A stretch of DNA of 64,000 bases from Streptomyces aurantiacus (GTDB lineage: Bacteria; Actinomycetota; Actinomycetes; Streptomycetales; Streptomycetaceae). A model generated the notes under the pieces. That model was not told where the DNA came from. It searched no databases and was given only the letters and a program-made list of their open reading frames with translations. Of the stretch, positions 1 to 9,282 are shown one piece after another. Position 1 is the first letter of the stretch. Each line of letters starts with the position of its first letter. A program made the position numbers and the translations under genes. The stretch covers positions 8,680,001 to 8,744,000 of the forward strand of contig NZ_CP114283.1 in the NCBI RefSeq assembly GCF_027107535.1. Direction: 5' to 3'.

Positions 1-210
1 GCGTCCGGCAGCGGCGACGAGTCACTCGCGTTCGCGGCGACCGCGGACACCGACGGTGACCCGGTCGTGCACGCGGAGGTCGCGCGGCACGGGAGCACGG
101 TCGCCACGTACTTCACGTTCAGCCTGGCGGCCTTCGCCGACGACGCGAAGGTCTCCGACTACGCGGTGCCGGCTGCCCTGATCAAGGCCCAGACGGCCAA
201 GCTCGGCTGA
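1..210 (+). CDS. C-terminal end of an unidentified protein (partial)
   Basis: The window opens inside a gene whose last 69 codons are present, in frame 1, ending with TGA. The visible protein is rich in Ala, Thr and Asp. It contains the stretch HGSTVATYFTFSLAAFADDA and ends AKLG. The look is that of the extracytoplasmic tail of a secreted or lipoprotein-type sensor, but no family motif can be recognised and the start lies outside the window. It converges on the first kinase gene. The 127 bp between them hold an imperfect G/C-rich hairpin (about 245-277) and a 22-bp tandem repeat. Function unknown. Confidence 0.6.
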   Translation, partial: ASGSGDESLAFAATADTDGDPVVHAEVARHGSTVATYFTFSLAAFADDAKVSDYAVPAALIKAQTAKLG

Positions 211-289
211 CCGGACGCCGGCTGACGGAAGAGGGAGACCGACGCGGGGGCGGGTCCGGGCGCACCGGCCCGTCCCCTCGCCGGTTCCC

Positions 290-331
290 TCCTCCGTCGG
301 TTCGGATCCGTTCCTCCGTCGGTTCGGATCC
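290..331. repeat. Two tandem copies of a 20-bp unit, period 22
   Basis: TCCTCCGTCGGTTCGGATCC occurs at 290-309 and again, identically, at 312-331. A degenerate third start (ATCGGTTC) follows. The array lies immediately downstream of the stop codon of the minus-strand kinase gene, so it would be in that gene's 3' untranslated region. Confidence 0.8.
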
Positions 332-337
332 ATCGGT

Positions 338-2035
338 TCACAGCTTGTCGATGTCCAGGTTCGCGATGGCCGTCCTCGCGACCTCGCGTCCCCGCTCGGT
401 GAAGTCGCCCCTGCCCGGGTAGCCGATCATGAGCTTGTACATGTCGCCCGAACTGGTCTTGTAGTACAGCAGCTGGATCTCGCGCGGACGCGGGGAGTCG
501 GAGTCCAGACTGGAGTAGACGATGGTGTTCCGGGCCGCCTTGCGGTCCTTGTACGTGGAGTTGTCGGGCGTGCTCTTCGGCGCCGGATCGGCGTCCATAC
601 CGAGGGCGTAGGCGCCGTTCTTCTTGTAGGTGGCGTCGTCGTCGTACATCTCGGCCGGCGCCGACGCGGCGATCTCGCCCGAGGTGTCCTCGCTCTTCCT
701 GGCCAGCGACAGACTGACCCAGAGGGTGCCGCTCAGATCGGTGAACGTGACCCAGTGCTCCTCCGCCGGCGCGTCGGCCTTGGGCACCGTCTTCTGGTAA
801 CCGGCCGGAACCGCCATCGTCGCCCCCAGGGCCTTCACGTCCTCCTTCTTCCAGCCGTCCGGCAGCGGCCCGGCGAACGGGTCCGCGACCACCACGTACG
901 CCGCCACCGCCGCCGCGACGACCGCGGCGCCGATGCCGGTCCAGCCCTTGCGGCCGACCCGCAGCTGTCTCCGGGTGGGCGGTTCGGGCCGGACGACCCG
1001 CGTGGGCTCGGGCTGCGGCGGCCGCGCCGTCTGCTCCAGGAGCGCGCGGACCCGTGCGGCGTTCGGGCGGTGGGCAGGATCCTTGTCGAGGAGACCGTTG
1101 ACCGCCTCGGCGAGCGGTCCCGTGGCCGTGCTGGGCGGCGCCGGCGTGGCGTTGAGGACGGACTGGAGCGTCGCGGGCGTGTTGCTGCGGCGGAACGGCG
1201 AGACGCCCTCCGTGGCCGCGTACAGGACCACGCCGAGCGACCAGAGGTCCGACGCCGGGCCCGGGCGCTGCCCCAACACCCTTTCGGGCGCGATGAACTC
1301 GGGCGAGCCGACGAAGCCGCCCGTGTCCGTCAGATTCGTCTCGCCCTCGATCTGGGCGATGCCGAAGTCGGTGAGGACGACCCGGTCGCCCGTGCCGAGC
1401 AGGACGTTGTCCGGCTTGACGTCGCGGTGCAGGATGCCCGCCGCGTGCGCGGCCTCCAGCGCGCCGAGCACCTCGAGGCCGATTCTCGCCGCTTCGCGCG
1501 CGCCGAGCGTGCCCTCCTGGAGGGCGGCTCCGAGCGAACGGCCCCGGACCAGCTCCATCACGATCCACGGCCGGCCGTCCACGACCGCGACGTCGTGGAC
1601 GTTGACGACGGCCGGGTGGTCGAGCCGCGCCGCGGCGCGCGCCTCGCGCCGCATTCGCTCGTAGACATTGGCTCGTTCACGTTCGGGAAGATGGTCGGGT
1701 ACGCGGGGTTCCTTGACGGCGACCTCCCGGTCCACCGTCTCGTCCTTGGCCCGCCACACGGTGCCCATGCCGCCGTGGCCGAGTTTGTCGAGCAGCCGGT
1801 ACCGCCCGGCGATGAGCCGGCCGCCGCCGGGCTCCTGGGATGCCTGGCGTTCTTGGGGTTCTTGGGGTTCTTGGGGCGCCTGAGGTTCCTGGGGCGCCTG
1901 CTGTTCGGGCACGACCTGGGTGGGTGCGGCGTACGGATTCCCGGGGTACGGCACGGCGGCCGGCGGGCGCGGCGGTTGCAGACCGAAACTCGTTGGTTCG
2001 TCGGGACCGTAAGGGGCTCCCCCGTTGCTGCTCAT
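338..2035 (-). CDS. Membrane-anchored Ser/Thr protein kinase (array member 1)
   Basis: This is a 565-aa Hanks-type Ser/Thr kinase. The N-terminal 70 residues are a Pro/Gln-rich linker with repeated PQEPQ units. The kinase domain (about 77-335) is intact: Gly loop GHGGMG, VAVK lysine near 108, HRDVKPDN with catalytic Asp near 205, DFG near 223, SPEFIAPE. One transmembrane segment (about 365-385) is followed by a roughly 175-aa extracytoplasmic domain starting PDGWKKEDV. No PASTA repeats are present. ATG at 2035 is preferred because AAGGATGG lies 5-8 nt upstream; an in-frame ATG at 2044 has no ribosome site. It is the last of five same-strand kinase genes, corresponding in arrangement to the S. 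coelicolor SCO4775-4779 cluster (from memory). Ligand and substrates are unknown. Confidence 0.93.
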   Translation of the reverse strand: MSSNGGAPYGPDEPTSFGLQPPRPPAAVPYPGNPYAAPTQVVPEQQAPQEPQAPQEPQEPQERQASQEPGGGRLIAGRYRLLDKLGHGGMGTVWRAKDETVDREVAVKEPRVPDHLPERERANVYERMRREARAAARLDHPAVVNVHDVAVVDGRPWIVMELVRGRSLGAALQEGTLGAREAARIGLEVLGALEAAHAAGILHRDVKPDNVLLGTGDRVVLTDFGIAQIEGETNLTDTGGFVGSPEFIAPERVLGQRPGPASDLWSLGVVLYAATEGVSPFRRSNTPATLQSVLNATPAPPSTATGPLAEAVNGLLDKDPAHRPNAARVRALLEQTARPPQPEPTRVVRPEPPTRRQLRVGRKGWTGIGAAVVAAAVAAYVVVADPFAGPLPDGWKKEDVKALGATMAVPAGYQKTVPKADAPAEEHWVTFTDLSGTLWVSLSLARKSEDTSGEIAASAPAEMYDDDATYKKNGAYALGMDADPAPKSTPDNSTYKDRKAARNTIVYSSLDSDSPRPREIQLLYYKTSSGDMYKLMIGYPGRGDFTERGREVARTAIANLDIDKL

Positions 2036-2264
2036 GGGAACCATCCTTATCGTGGCAAGCGCTTCTGCTCCACCCTGGGCGCTTTCCGGTCACAGACCCG
2101 TGACGCACGACGTTCCTTATGCGCCTTTTACGACATGTGCCTTTCTGCGGCGTCGTGCGCTTGACGGGTCGACGCGGCGCACGGACCGTGCGGCGGCGCA
2201 CAAGTTCGGGGTGCTCAGGAACTCACGCGCCTCACGATCCGTGCCGTTCAGGAACTCGCGCGGC

Positions 2265-3917
2265 TCAGGAATCCGTGCGGGCGAACGTGTCGACCGCGAC
2301 GTCGAAGTACTCCCGCGCCTCCCGCGCGCTGCCGACCGGGGCCGACACCCACACGTCGTACATCCGGCCGTCCTCCTCCCAGCACAGGTCGAACGTGTGC
2401 CGAGCACCCTCCGCCTCGCTGAAACCGTTCCAGGTGAACTGCCAGAGCGCGGCGGTGCGTCCGGAGCGGGTGGTCTCGGTGACACGGCCCTCGCGGTAGC
2501 CGGGGTTGGTGTCCGGACCTCTGGCGTCCGCGCGCCCCATCACCGCGAGCGGGCCGCCCGGTTCCGGGTCGGCCGTCTTGACGCCGATGCGGAAGACCTT
2601 GCCCGCCGACAGGTAGAAGATCCGCTCGCCCTGCTCCTCGCGGGTGAAGCCCTCGGGGACGGCGAGCGAGAAGCCCGCCGCGTCCTTGGCGAGGCGGTAT
2701 CCCGCGGGCGCGGTGCGGCCGGTGGAGGTGGAGGGCCGGGTGCGGGTGACGGTGACGGTGGGCGCGGGGCTCGCAGCGGGACTCGTGGTCGTGGCTGCCG
2801 TACGGGGCGAGGAGACCGAACTCGACGGCGGAGCAGGCCCGTCGCCCTCGTCGTCCCGCATGAGCAGCGCGGCCGCGGACACGCCCGCCCCGGCCATCGC
2901 CGCGACGAGGGCGGCCGCGATCAGCACGTTGCGCATCGACGTGGACACGGCCGCGGCGGGCCTCAGCGGAGGTGTCCCGGCCGGTTCGGGCGGTGGCGTC
3001 GGAGCCGGGGCGCCGGGCTCCCGCCGGGGCACGTCCCGCTGTGTCGGCGTGTATCCGGGCGGGACGGCCGGTGTGCGGCCCGTGTCGAGGAACGCCCGCA
3101 GCAGCCTCTCGGCCTCCACCGCGTCGAGCCGCTGTTCGGGATCGCGCTCCAGCAGGCCCCGTACGACGGGGAGCAGGGGCGCGGCCGCGGCGGGCGGACG
3201 TATCTCGTCGACCACCACCGCGTGCAGGATCCCGCCCAACGAGTCGCGGCGGAACGGCGATTCACCGCTCAGAGCCGTGCAGAGCAGTGCGCCGAGCGAC
3301 CACAGGTCCGACTCGGGCCCGGTCCGCAACCCCGCCATCCGCTCGGGCGCGGTGTACTCGGGCGAGCCCACGAACGACCCGCTCTCGGTGAGTGTCGTCG
3401 CGCCCGCGACCTGCGCGATCCCGAAGTCGGTGAGGACGACCCGGCCCTCCTCGGTGAGGAGGACGTTGGCGGGCTTCAGGTCGCGGTGCAGGACCCCCGC
3501 GCCGTGGGCCTTGCGCAGCGCGCCGAGGAGGTCGACCCCCATCCGGGCCGCCTCGACGGCGCCGACGGGGCCGTGCCGGGAGATCCGCTCGGCGAGCGAG
3601 CCCCCTTCGAGCAGATCCATGACGATGTACGGGCGTTCGTCCTGCTCGACGACGTCGTGCACGACGACGATGTGCGGATGCCGCAGTTGCGCGACCGCGC
3701 GTGCCTCGCGCAGCGTGCGCTCGCGCTGCAACCGGGACTCCTCCGCCGAGAGCGAGGTGTCGAGGGCGAGTTCCTTGACGGCCACCTGCCGGGCGAGCAA
3801 CTGGTCCGTGGCCCGCCACACGACGCCCATGCCGCCCCGGCCGAGTCTGGCCTCCAGGCGGTAACGGCCCGCGATGACACGGGCGTTGTCCTCCGGTCTC
3901 TCCCCCTCGGTCCCCAT
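2265..3917 (-). CDS. Membrane-anchored Ser/Thr protein kinase (array member 2)
   Basis: The 550-aa kinase has its domain from about residue 14. It shows GRGGMG, the VAVKEL lysine near 48, HRDLKPAN with Asp near 146, DFG near 164 and SPEYTAPE, so it should be active. A Pro-rich juxtamembrane stretch (about 283-325) leads to a TM helix at about 329-353 and a Ser/Thr/Pro-rich stalk. The C-terminal domain starts near AGYRLAKDAAGFSLAVPEG and resembles the tails of the neighbouring kinases (Phe-Ser-Leu entry, a later W-x-F-T-W). The start is uncertain: ATG at 3917 puts the kinase close to the N terminus, while the frame stays open to 3980. It probably phosphorylates cytoplasmic regulators in response to an envelope signal; this is inference from architecture. 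Confidence 0.92.
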   Translation of the reverse strand: MGTEGERPEDNARVIAGRYRLEARLGRGGMGVVWRATDQLLARQVAVKELALDTSLSAEESRLQRERTLREARAVAQLRHPHIVVVHDVVEQDERPYIVMDLLEGGSLAERISRHGPVGAVEAARMGVDLLGALRKAHGAGVLHRDLKPANVLLTEEGRVVLTDFGIAQVAGATTLTESGSFVGSPEYTAPERMAGLRTGPESDLWSLGALLCTALSGESPFRRDSLGGILHAVVVDEIRPPAAAAPLLPVVRGLLERDPEQRLDAVEAERLLRAFLDTGRTPAVPPGYTPTQRDVPRREPGAPAPTPPPEPAGTPPLRPAAAVSTSMRNVLIAAALVAAMAGAGVSAAALLMRDDEGDGPAPPSSSVSSPRTAATTTSPAASPAPTVTVTRTRPSTSTGRTAPAGYRLAKDAAGFSLAVPEGFTREEQGERIFYLSAGKVFRIGVKTADPEPGGPLAVMGRADARGPDTNPGYREGRVTETTRSGRTAALWQFTWNGFSEAEGARHTFDLCWEEDGRMYDVWVSAPVGSAREAREYFDVAVDTFARTDS

Positions 3918-4089
3918 GCGCCCCATCATGCCGCACCGGACGGGACCCTTCCGGGGCCACGCGTCCGGGGTGGCCGACAAGCGACGTACCCGCCACCGGG
4001 CTTCGGGGCGACCGGAGGCCGGCCGGGACTGCCTCCGCCCTGCCGGAGTCGACTCGGCACGGCCGGGGCGTCACTCCCCGGCCCCGGCG

Positions 4090-5988
4090 TCACTCCCCGG
4101 CCGGCGGCCGCCACCCGCGCAGGATCGCGTCGAACTGTTCCCTCGCGGTGTCCCAGTCCGCGGCGGGCGCGGACATGTAGATCACGTACTCGACCCCGTC
4201 ACGGCCGAGATACGCCTGCTCGATGGCCCGGCGCGGGCCGGGGAACTCCGTGTCCTTGGGCAGCGCGGTCCAGGTGAAGTCCCACAGCGCCCCCGGGCGG
4301 TCCCGGAAGGTGTTGGCCTCCAGACCGACCCGCCGGTAGTCGGTCAGCCGCTGCAACTGCTGTTCCAGGTCGACGAGATGCCGGTACGGGCTGTCGAAGT
4401 CCGGGGCGTCGTCGACGGCGATGCGCAGGAAGTGCTCCCCGCCGTCGGGCGAGTAGTCGATCTGGTCGTTGTCGACCTGCCGCTTCCAGCCCTTGGGCAG
4501 GACGAGGCTGAAGCCCTTGACGTCGTTGACCCGCTCCCAGCCGTCGGGCACACCACCGGCCTGGGCCTCCCCGGTCTGCTTCCCGTCCCCCTCCGCCGAG
4601 GATGTCGGTTTCGTGGGGGACCCTTTCGTGGGGGACGAGGAGGGGTCCGAGGACGCCGACGTGCCGGCACCCCACCCGTTCGCGTACAGCATCGCCGCGG
4701 CGCCACCGCCTCCCACGAGCGCGGCCAGCAGCACGACCACGGCGAGGGTGTTCCACCGGCGGCGGGCGGGCTGCCCCACCGCCGCCGGCTGGCTCGCGGT
4801 GGCGACGGCCGGGTCGACGGCGGGCCCGCCATGGCTGCCGTAGGTGTCGTGGGCGCCCGGCCCGCCGTAGCCACCCTGCGGACCCTGGCTGCCCTGGGTC
4901 CCGTAAAAGCCGGGGTGGCCATGGGCGCCGTGGTGGACGGCCCCCTGCGGCCCGGGAGCGACGCCCTGCCCGGGTCCGTACGCCCCCTGGGGACTCGGCC
5001 CGTACGCACCGGCTCCCTGCCCGTACGTGCCCGCGGGTTCCTGCCCGGGCGTGCCCGGAGGCTCCTGCCCGTACTGGCCCGAGGGCTCCATCCCGTGCCG
5101 GCCCGAGGGCTCGTGCGGGTTGATCACGTGCTGCGTCGGCACATAGGCCTGTGCCGCGTTCGGCGTGCGTCCCTCCGCGGCCTCGGCGAGCATCTGCTCG
5201 GCCTCCTCCGGGCCGGGCCGCCGGGCGGGGTCCTTGCGCAGCAGCGCGGTGATGACGGAGGCGAGCGGGCCGGCGTTCTCCAGTTCGTCGGGCTCCTCGC
5301 CGACCACGGCCTGCATGGTGGTCAGGGGTGTCGTCCGCCGGAACGGCGACCTCCCCTCCACCGCCGTGTAGAGCGTCGCGCCCAGCGCCCACAGGTCGGC
5401 GGACGGGCCCGGGTCCTGACCGCGGATACGCTCCGGCGCCAGATAGTCGACCGAGCCGACGATCTCACCGGTGCGCGTGATGGTCGTGTCCCCCTCGACC
5501 TGCGCGATCCCGAAGTCGGTGAGGAGCACGCGCCGGTCCTCGGAGAGCAGTACGTTGCCCGGCTTGACGTCGCGGTGCAGCACGCCGGCGGAGTGCGCGG
5601 CCCGCAACGCCCGCAGTACCCACAGCCCGACCCTGGCCGCCTCCCGCGGTTCGACGCGCCCGGACTCCTTGACGGCGTCGGCGAGCGAGTGCCCCTCGAT
5701 CAGCTCCATCACGATCCAGGGCCGGCCGTCGTGCTCCAGCACGTCGTGCACGGTGACGACGGCCGAGTGGTTGATGCGTGCCGCCGCCCGGGCCTCGGCC
5801 CTGGTACGGGCGAGGAGAACGGCCCGCTCGCTTTCGGACACGTACAGCGCGGCCGTCAGTTCCTTGATCGCGACGGCACGGTGCAGTACCTCGTCCCGCG
5901 CTCGCCACACCCGGCCCATGCCGCCACTGCCGATGGAGTCGGCGAGCCGGTAGCGGCCCGCCAGAAGCAGGCCCTGCATCTGATTCAC
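4090..5988 (-). CDS. Membrane-anchored Ser/Thr protein kinase (array member 3)
   Basis: This is a 632-aa Hanks-type kinase. Its domain runs from about residue 10 to 270, with SGGMG, VAIKEL lysine near 42, HRDVKPGN with Asp near 140, DFG near 158 and DYLAPE. A long Gly/Tyr/Pro/His-rich low-complexity linker (about 280-410) precedes a TM helix (about 413-435). The extracytoplasmic domain begins PDGWERVNDVKGFSLVLPKG, clearly related to the tails of its neighbours. GTG at 5988 is chosen because GCGGGG sits 4 nt upstream; ATG at 5979 (MQGLLLAGRYRL) is the alternative, and the open frame further upstream has no kinase-like sequence. The gene is followed 109 bp later by array member 2. Confidence 0.93.
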   Translation of the reverse strand: MNQMQGLLLAGRYRLADSIGSGGMGRVWRARDEVLHRAVAIKELTAALYVSESERAVLLARTRAEARAAARINHSAVVTVHDVLEHDGRPWIVMELIEGHSLADAVKESGRVEPREAARVGLWVLRALRAAHSAGVLHRDVKPGNVLLSEDRRVLLTDFGIAQVEGDTTITRTGEIVGSVDYLAPERIRGQDPGPSADLWALGATLYTAVEGRSPFRRTTPLTTMQAVVGEEPDELENAGPLASVITALLRKDPARRPGPEEAEQMLAEAAEGRTPNAAQAYVPTQHVINPHEPSGRHGMEPSGQYGQEPPGTPGQEPAGTYGQGAGAYGPSPQGAYGPGQGVAPGPQGAVHHGAHGHPGFYGTQGSQGPQGGYGGPGAHDTYGSHGGPAVDPAVATASQPAAVGQPARRRWNTLAVVVLLAALVGGGGAAAMLYANGWGAGTSASSDPSSSPTKGSPTKPTSSAEGDGKQTGEAQAGGVPDGWERVNDVKGFSLVLPKGWKRQVDNDQIDYSPDGGEHFLRIAVDDAPDFDSPYRHLVDLEQQLQRLTDYRRVGLEANTFRDRPGALWDFTWTALPKDTEFPGPRRAIEQAYLGRDGVEYVIYMSAPAADWDTAREQFDAILRGWRPPAGE

Positions 5989-6380
5989 GTTTCCCCGCAA
6001 TGCTCTTGACAGCGTCAGACTAAGGACCGGTCCGCGCCCAGGGAACCGGCGGGGTCCGACGGGGACAGCACTGTGACGGTTGCCGCGTACGTGAACGGGC
6101 CGTTGCCGTCCGGTGATCAGGCGTCGACCACCGCCCCGGCGCCCCGACCGCATTGCGACTTCTGCCGAGTCGACGTCATGACGGCACAGGCTTCGGTGCG
6201 GGACAGTGTCATGACGTCACATCAGAGACACCCATCAGCCGGACACGTCAGTCACTGGACACGATGGCGAGACGCATTGGCGAGACGCTTCGGCGAGACA
6301 CGTCGAAGGAGCGCCTCGGAGAATCGGGTCGGAGAAACGAGTCGGAGAACCGGGTCGGAGCCGTGCATCCGAACGGCACG
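5989..6380. other. Intergenic region upstream of kinase 3, with palindromes and short tandem repeats
   Basis: No gene is supported in these 392 bp. GTCATGAC-centred palindromes occur twice (CGTCATGACG at 6174-6183 and GTCATGAC at 6208-6215, followed by TGACGTCA), 33 bp apart centre to centre. From about 6266 to 6360 there are degenerate repeats of GGCGAGACGC and then of GTCGGAGAAnCG, just before the stop of the pseudokinase gene. The promoter of kinase 3 must lie here, but no clear -35/-10 pair stands out. Confidence 0.55.
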
Positions 6381-9128
6381 TCAGCCGGTGGCCTGGTACG
6401 TCGACGACGCCTGCTCGTACAGGCGCGTCACCTCGTCCCGCTCGGCCTCGGGGCCGCGCACCTGCACGACGTGGTACCGCCCGTCGACGATCATCGCGAG
6501 ATTCCGTACGAAGACCTCGCGGCCCGCGGAGTCCTGCCAGGTGAACTGCCCCTCGGCCATGGCCCGTCCGCCCACGTCGATCCGCCGCATCCCGCTGGAC
6601 GTGGCCCACGTCGAGTCGCGGAACGGCTGCAACTCGCGCTCCTCCTCGCGCTGGTAGGCCATCGGGTCGGTGCCGTACTCCCCGGTCGTGTCCCGTCCTG
6701 GTACGACCAGCAGCTCGAAGCCGCCGTGCGAGTAGACGACCTGACCGCGTCCGTTCTTCCCGGTGCGCTCCCAGCCGTTGGCGACCGCCACGCGGAACCC
6801 CTCGGTGTCCTTGCGCAGCGTGAAGCCCTGTGGGAGCTCCGGTCCGGTCGTCTGGGTCGTCGAACTGGACGAGCGTGACGGGCTGCTGTCCTTGCTCGGC
6901 GACTTCTCGTCCTGCGGATCCTTGCCCTTGTTCCCGTCCGTGCCGGTGCCGGTGTCCGCGGAGTGACCGGGGGCGGGGCTGACGACGTCTCCCGCGGAGC
7001 CGGTGCGCTCACCGCCGGAGTCACTCTTGGGCATGAAGGCCACGGCGTACGCGACGGCGGCGGCCATGGCGAGCAGGATCAGCAGAAGCAGGGTGCGGCC
7101 GAGCCGCCGGGGCTTGACCTCCTTGCCCTGCTTGGCCCGCTTGTGACGGCCGTGCGGACTGGTGTCCGGCAGCCCGGCGCGGCGCCTGCGGACGAGCTCG
7201 CCCCGACGGCGTACGACGGGCAGCCGGGTCGGGTCCATGGGGGGAGCGGCGACGACGTACGTGCCGGCCTCCGGCTCGGGCGCCGACCGCACCAGCGAAC
7301 GCAGCCAGCCCCGGAGCTCCTCGAAGTCCAGTCGATCGGTGGGGTCCTGGCGCAGCAGCGACTCGACGACCGGCCGGAGCGGACCGCACTCCTCCGCGAA
7401 CGCGGGCGGCTCCGCGCACACCAGCTGGACCAGCTCCGCGGTGTTCTCCTCGGGGTAGGGCGCGTGGCCCTGGACGGCGCGGAAGAGCAGCGCCCCCAAC
7501 GCCCAGAGGTCGGTCGCGGGACCGATCGGTGCCGCCAACTGCCAGTTCTCGTGCACGGGACCGGCCTGCTCGGGCGCCCAGCGCTCGGTGACCGGCCCCA
7601 CGACGGCCATCCGCGCCTGCCGGGCCCGCTCCGCCGCCAGCGCGGTGGCCGGTCCTCGTCGGGACGCGGGGGCTTGGGCGGGGGTGAGCCGGCTCCACCG
7701 GGTGGGAGCCTCGCCCGTACCCGGGTCCGCAGACGTGCCGGTCGGCGACCCGTATCCGGCACCGTACGCGGCGGTCTCCGTCGCCCATCCGCCGGTCGCG
7801 TTGCCGTTCCCGTCGTAATCCGGGCCCGTCCCGTGCCCCTGGAACCCCGTGGTGTCACCGCGGCCCGGTACGTCGTTTCCGTTGCCGCCGCTGCCGCCGG
7901 TGCGGCCGCCCGGCAGTGCGGGCGAGCGGTCCTGCCCGTTTCCTCCGGCCACGGGCGCACCGCCGCGCGGCGCCGCACCGTGCCAGGCGCCCGGCAGGCC
8001 CACCCCGTACGGGTCGGCGATCTGCCCCGGCGGCGAGGTGTGCTCCATCCCCTGCCCGGAGATCTGCCCGGAGATCGGCCCGGTGTCCGTATCGCTCCCG
8101 GCGGACCGCGGAGCGGGCAGCGCGGGGCTCCGGCCGCCCCGCTGCTCCTCCTGGACGCGGGCCGCCGCCCGCGCGCCCGCGCGGTAGGCCGCGATGGCAC
8201 CGGCCCGCGCGGCCCGTACGTCCCCGCCCGCGTCCATCGCCCGCTGTGCCATGTCCGAGGCCTGCGACTGTGCCTGCGTGACAGGCAACGCGCCGCCGCG
8301 CACGGCCTCGACCGCGGCACGGCCACCGCCCTCCGGCCCACGCCCGCCGGGTACCGCCTGCGCCCCGGACCGCCCGGCGGCACCGGCCTGACCGAACTGG
8401 CCGGCCGCGGTATGCCGTCCGGTCTGCCCGGGCGCGCCCGCCGAACCCGCCGGCCCTGCCGGGTCCGGCGGACCGCCGGCCGCTCCGGGGCCGTCCGTGT
8501 CACCTTCGCCGTCGGCGGCCGGCACGGGGTCGTACCCGCACAGCGCCTCCTCCGCGGCTCCCGAGGCGAGCCCCGTGAGCATCACCCGCCCGTCGTCGCA
8601 GACGAGCACCGTGCGCGCGGTGATGTTCCGGTGCACCCACCCGTGCGCGTGCAGCACGCGCAGGGCCGTCAGCACGTCGGAGGCCACCTCGGCGGCCCGG
8701 TACGGGCTCAGCGGGCGCTCGGCGAGCAGCGCCGCGAGCGGCCGCGAGGGCACCAACTCGCTCACTATCCACAACGACCCGCCCTCGGCGAACACGTCGA
8801 AGACCTGGTCGAGCCGGGGATGGTCGGGGATGCGCGCCGCGGCCTGCGCGGCCTCGATCGCCCGCCGCACGGCGGGCTCGGTGGGCCGCCGTGTGGTGCG
8901 CGCGGCCGGTCGCCGCACACCGGCGTCCCGCGCCACGAAACCGTCGGGCAGCCCGTCCGCGTCGAGCACCTCCGCCTCGACGACCTCGGGCAACGGCACT
9001 TGACGGACCAGGACTTCCTGCCCGCTGTACGTGTCGAAGGCGCGCGTCTCGGCGAGCTCGAACTCGTCGGACGGGGGCAGCGGCAGGCGGTAGCGGTCGG
9101 CGAGTACCCGTCCCGCATAGTCGTCCAC
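6381..9128 (-). CDS. Membrane pseudokinase with large insertion (array member 4)
   Basis: The 915-aa protein has kinase-like ends but no kinase catalytic residues. The Gly loop is absent, the VAIK lysine is Arg (VLVRQV, R42), HRD is HRN (166-168) followed by ITARTV, and the DFG position reads TGL (185-187). About 320 residues rich in Gly/Ala/Pro/Asn separate this from an APE-like WAPE (517-520) and the normal C-lobe TDLWALGALL. A basic stretch precedes a TM helix (about 678-697). A Ser/Thr/Lys-rich stalk and a tail domain like those of the active neighbours (GFTLRKDTEGFRVAVANGWE) follow. GTG at 9128 has GGGGGAGG 4-5 nt upstream, which decides the start. Known pseudokinases act as scaffolds or binding modules; that role here is inference. 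Confidence 0.9.
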   Translation of the reverse strand: MDDYAGRVLADRYRLPLPPSDEFELAETRAFDTYSGQEVLVRQVPLPEVVEAEVLDADGLPDGFVARDAGVRRPAARTTRRPTEPAVRRAIEAAQAAARIPDHPRLDQVFDVFAEGGSLWIVSELVPSRPLAALLAERPLSPYRAAEVASDVLTALRVLHAHGWVHRNITARTVLVCDDGRVMLTGLASGAAEEALCGYDPVPAADGEGDTDGPGAAGGPPDPAGPAGSAGAPGQTGRHTAAGQFGQAGAAGRSGAQAVPGGRGPEGGGRAAVEAVRGGALPVTQAQSQASDMAQRAMDAGGDVRAARAGAIAAYRAGARAAARVQEEQRGGRSPALPAPRSAGSDTDTGPISGQISGQGMEHTSPPGQIADPYGVGLPGAWHGAAPRGGAPVAGGNGQDRSPALPGGRTGGSGGNGNDVPGRGDTTGFQGHGTGPDYDGNGNATGGWATETAAYGAGYGSPTGTSADPGTGEAPTRWSRLTPAQAPASRRGPATALAAERARQARMAVVGPVTERWAPEQAGPVHENWQLAAPIGPATDLWALGALLFRAVQGHAPYPEENTAELVQLVCAEPPAFAEECGPLRPVVESLLRQDPTDRLDFEELRGWLRSLVRSAPEPEAGTYVVAAPPMDPTRLPVVRRRGELVRRRRAGLPDTSPHGRHKRAKQGKEVKPRRLGRTLLLLILLAMAAAVAYAVAFMPKSDSGGERTGSAGDVVSPAPGHSADTGTGTDGNKGKDPQDEKSPSKDSSPSRSSSSTTQTTGPELPQGFTLRKDTEGFRVAVANGWERTGKNGRGQVVYSHGGFELLVVPGRDTTGEYGTDPMAYQREEERELQPFRDSTWATSSGMRRIDVGGRAMAEGQFTWQDSAGREVFVRNLAMIVDGRYHVVQVRGPEAERDEVTRLYEQASSTYQATG

Positions 9129-9282
9129 GAAGCCTCCCCCGGCCGCCCGGTTGGTCAATTCCGTTCGCCATGCGTCCCGTTGTGGCTGCAGTTGTGCCTG
9201 CGTACGGTCCGCAACCACTCACGATACGTGCCGGAGGCAACCCACAGTGAGGAGATACGAGATCTCAGTTGTCTCGTGCCCC

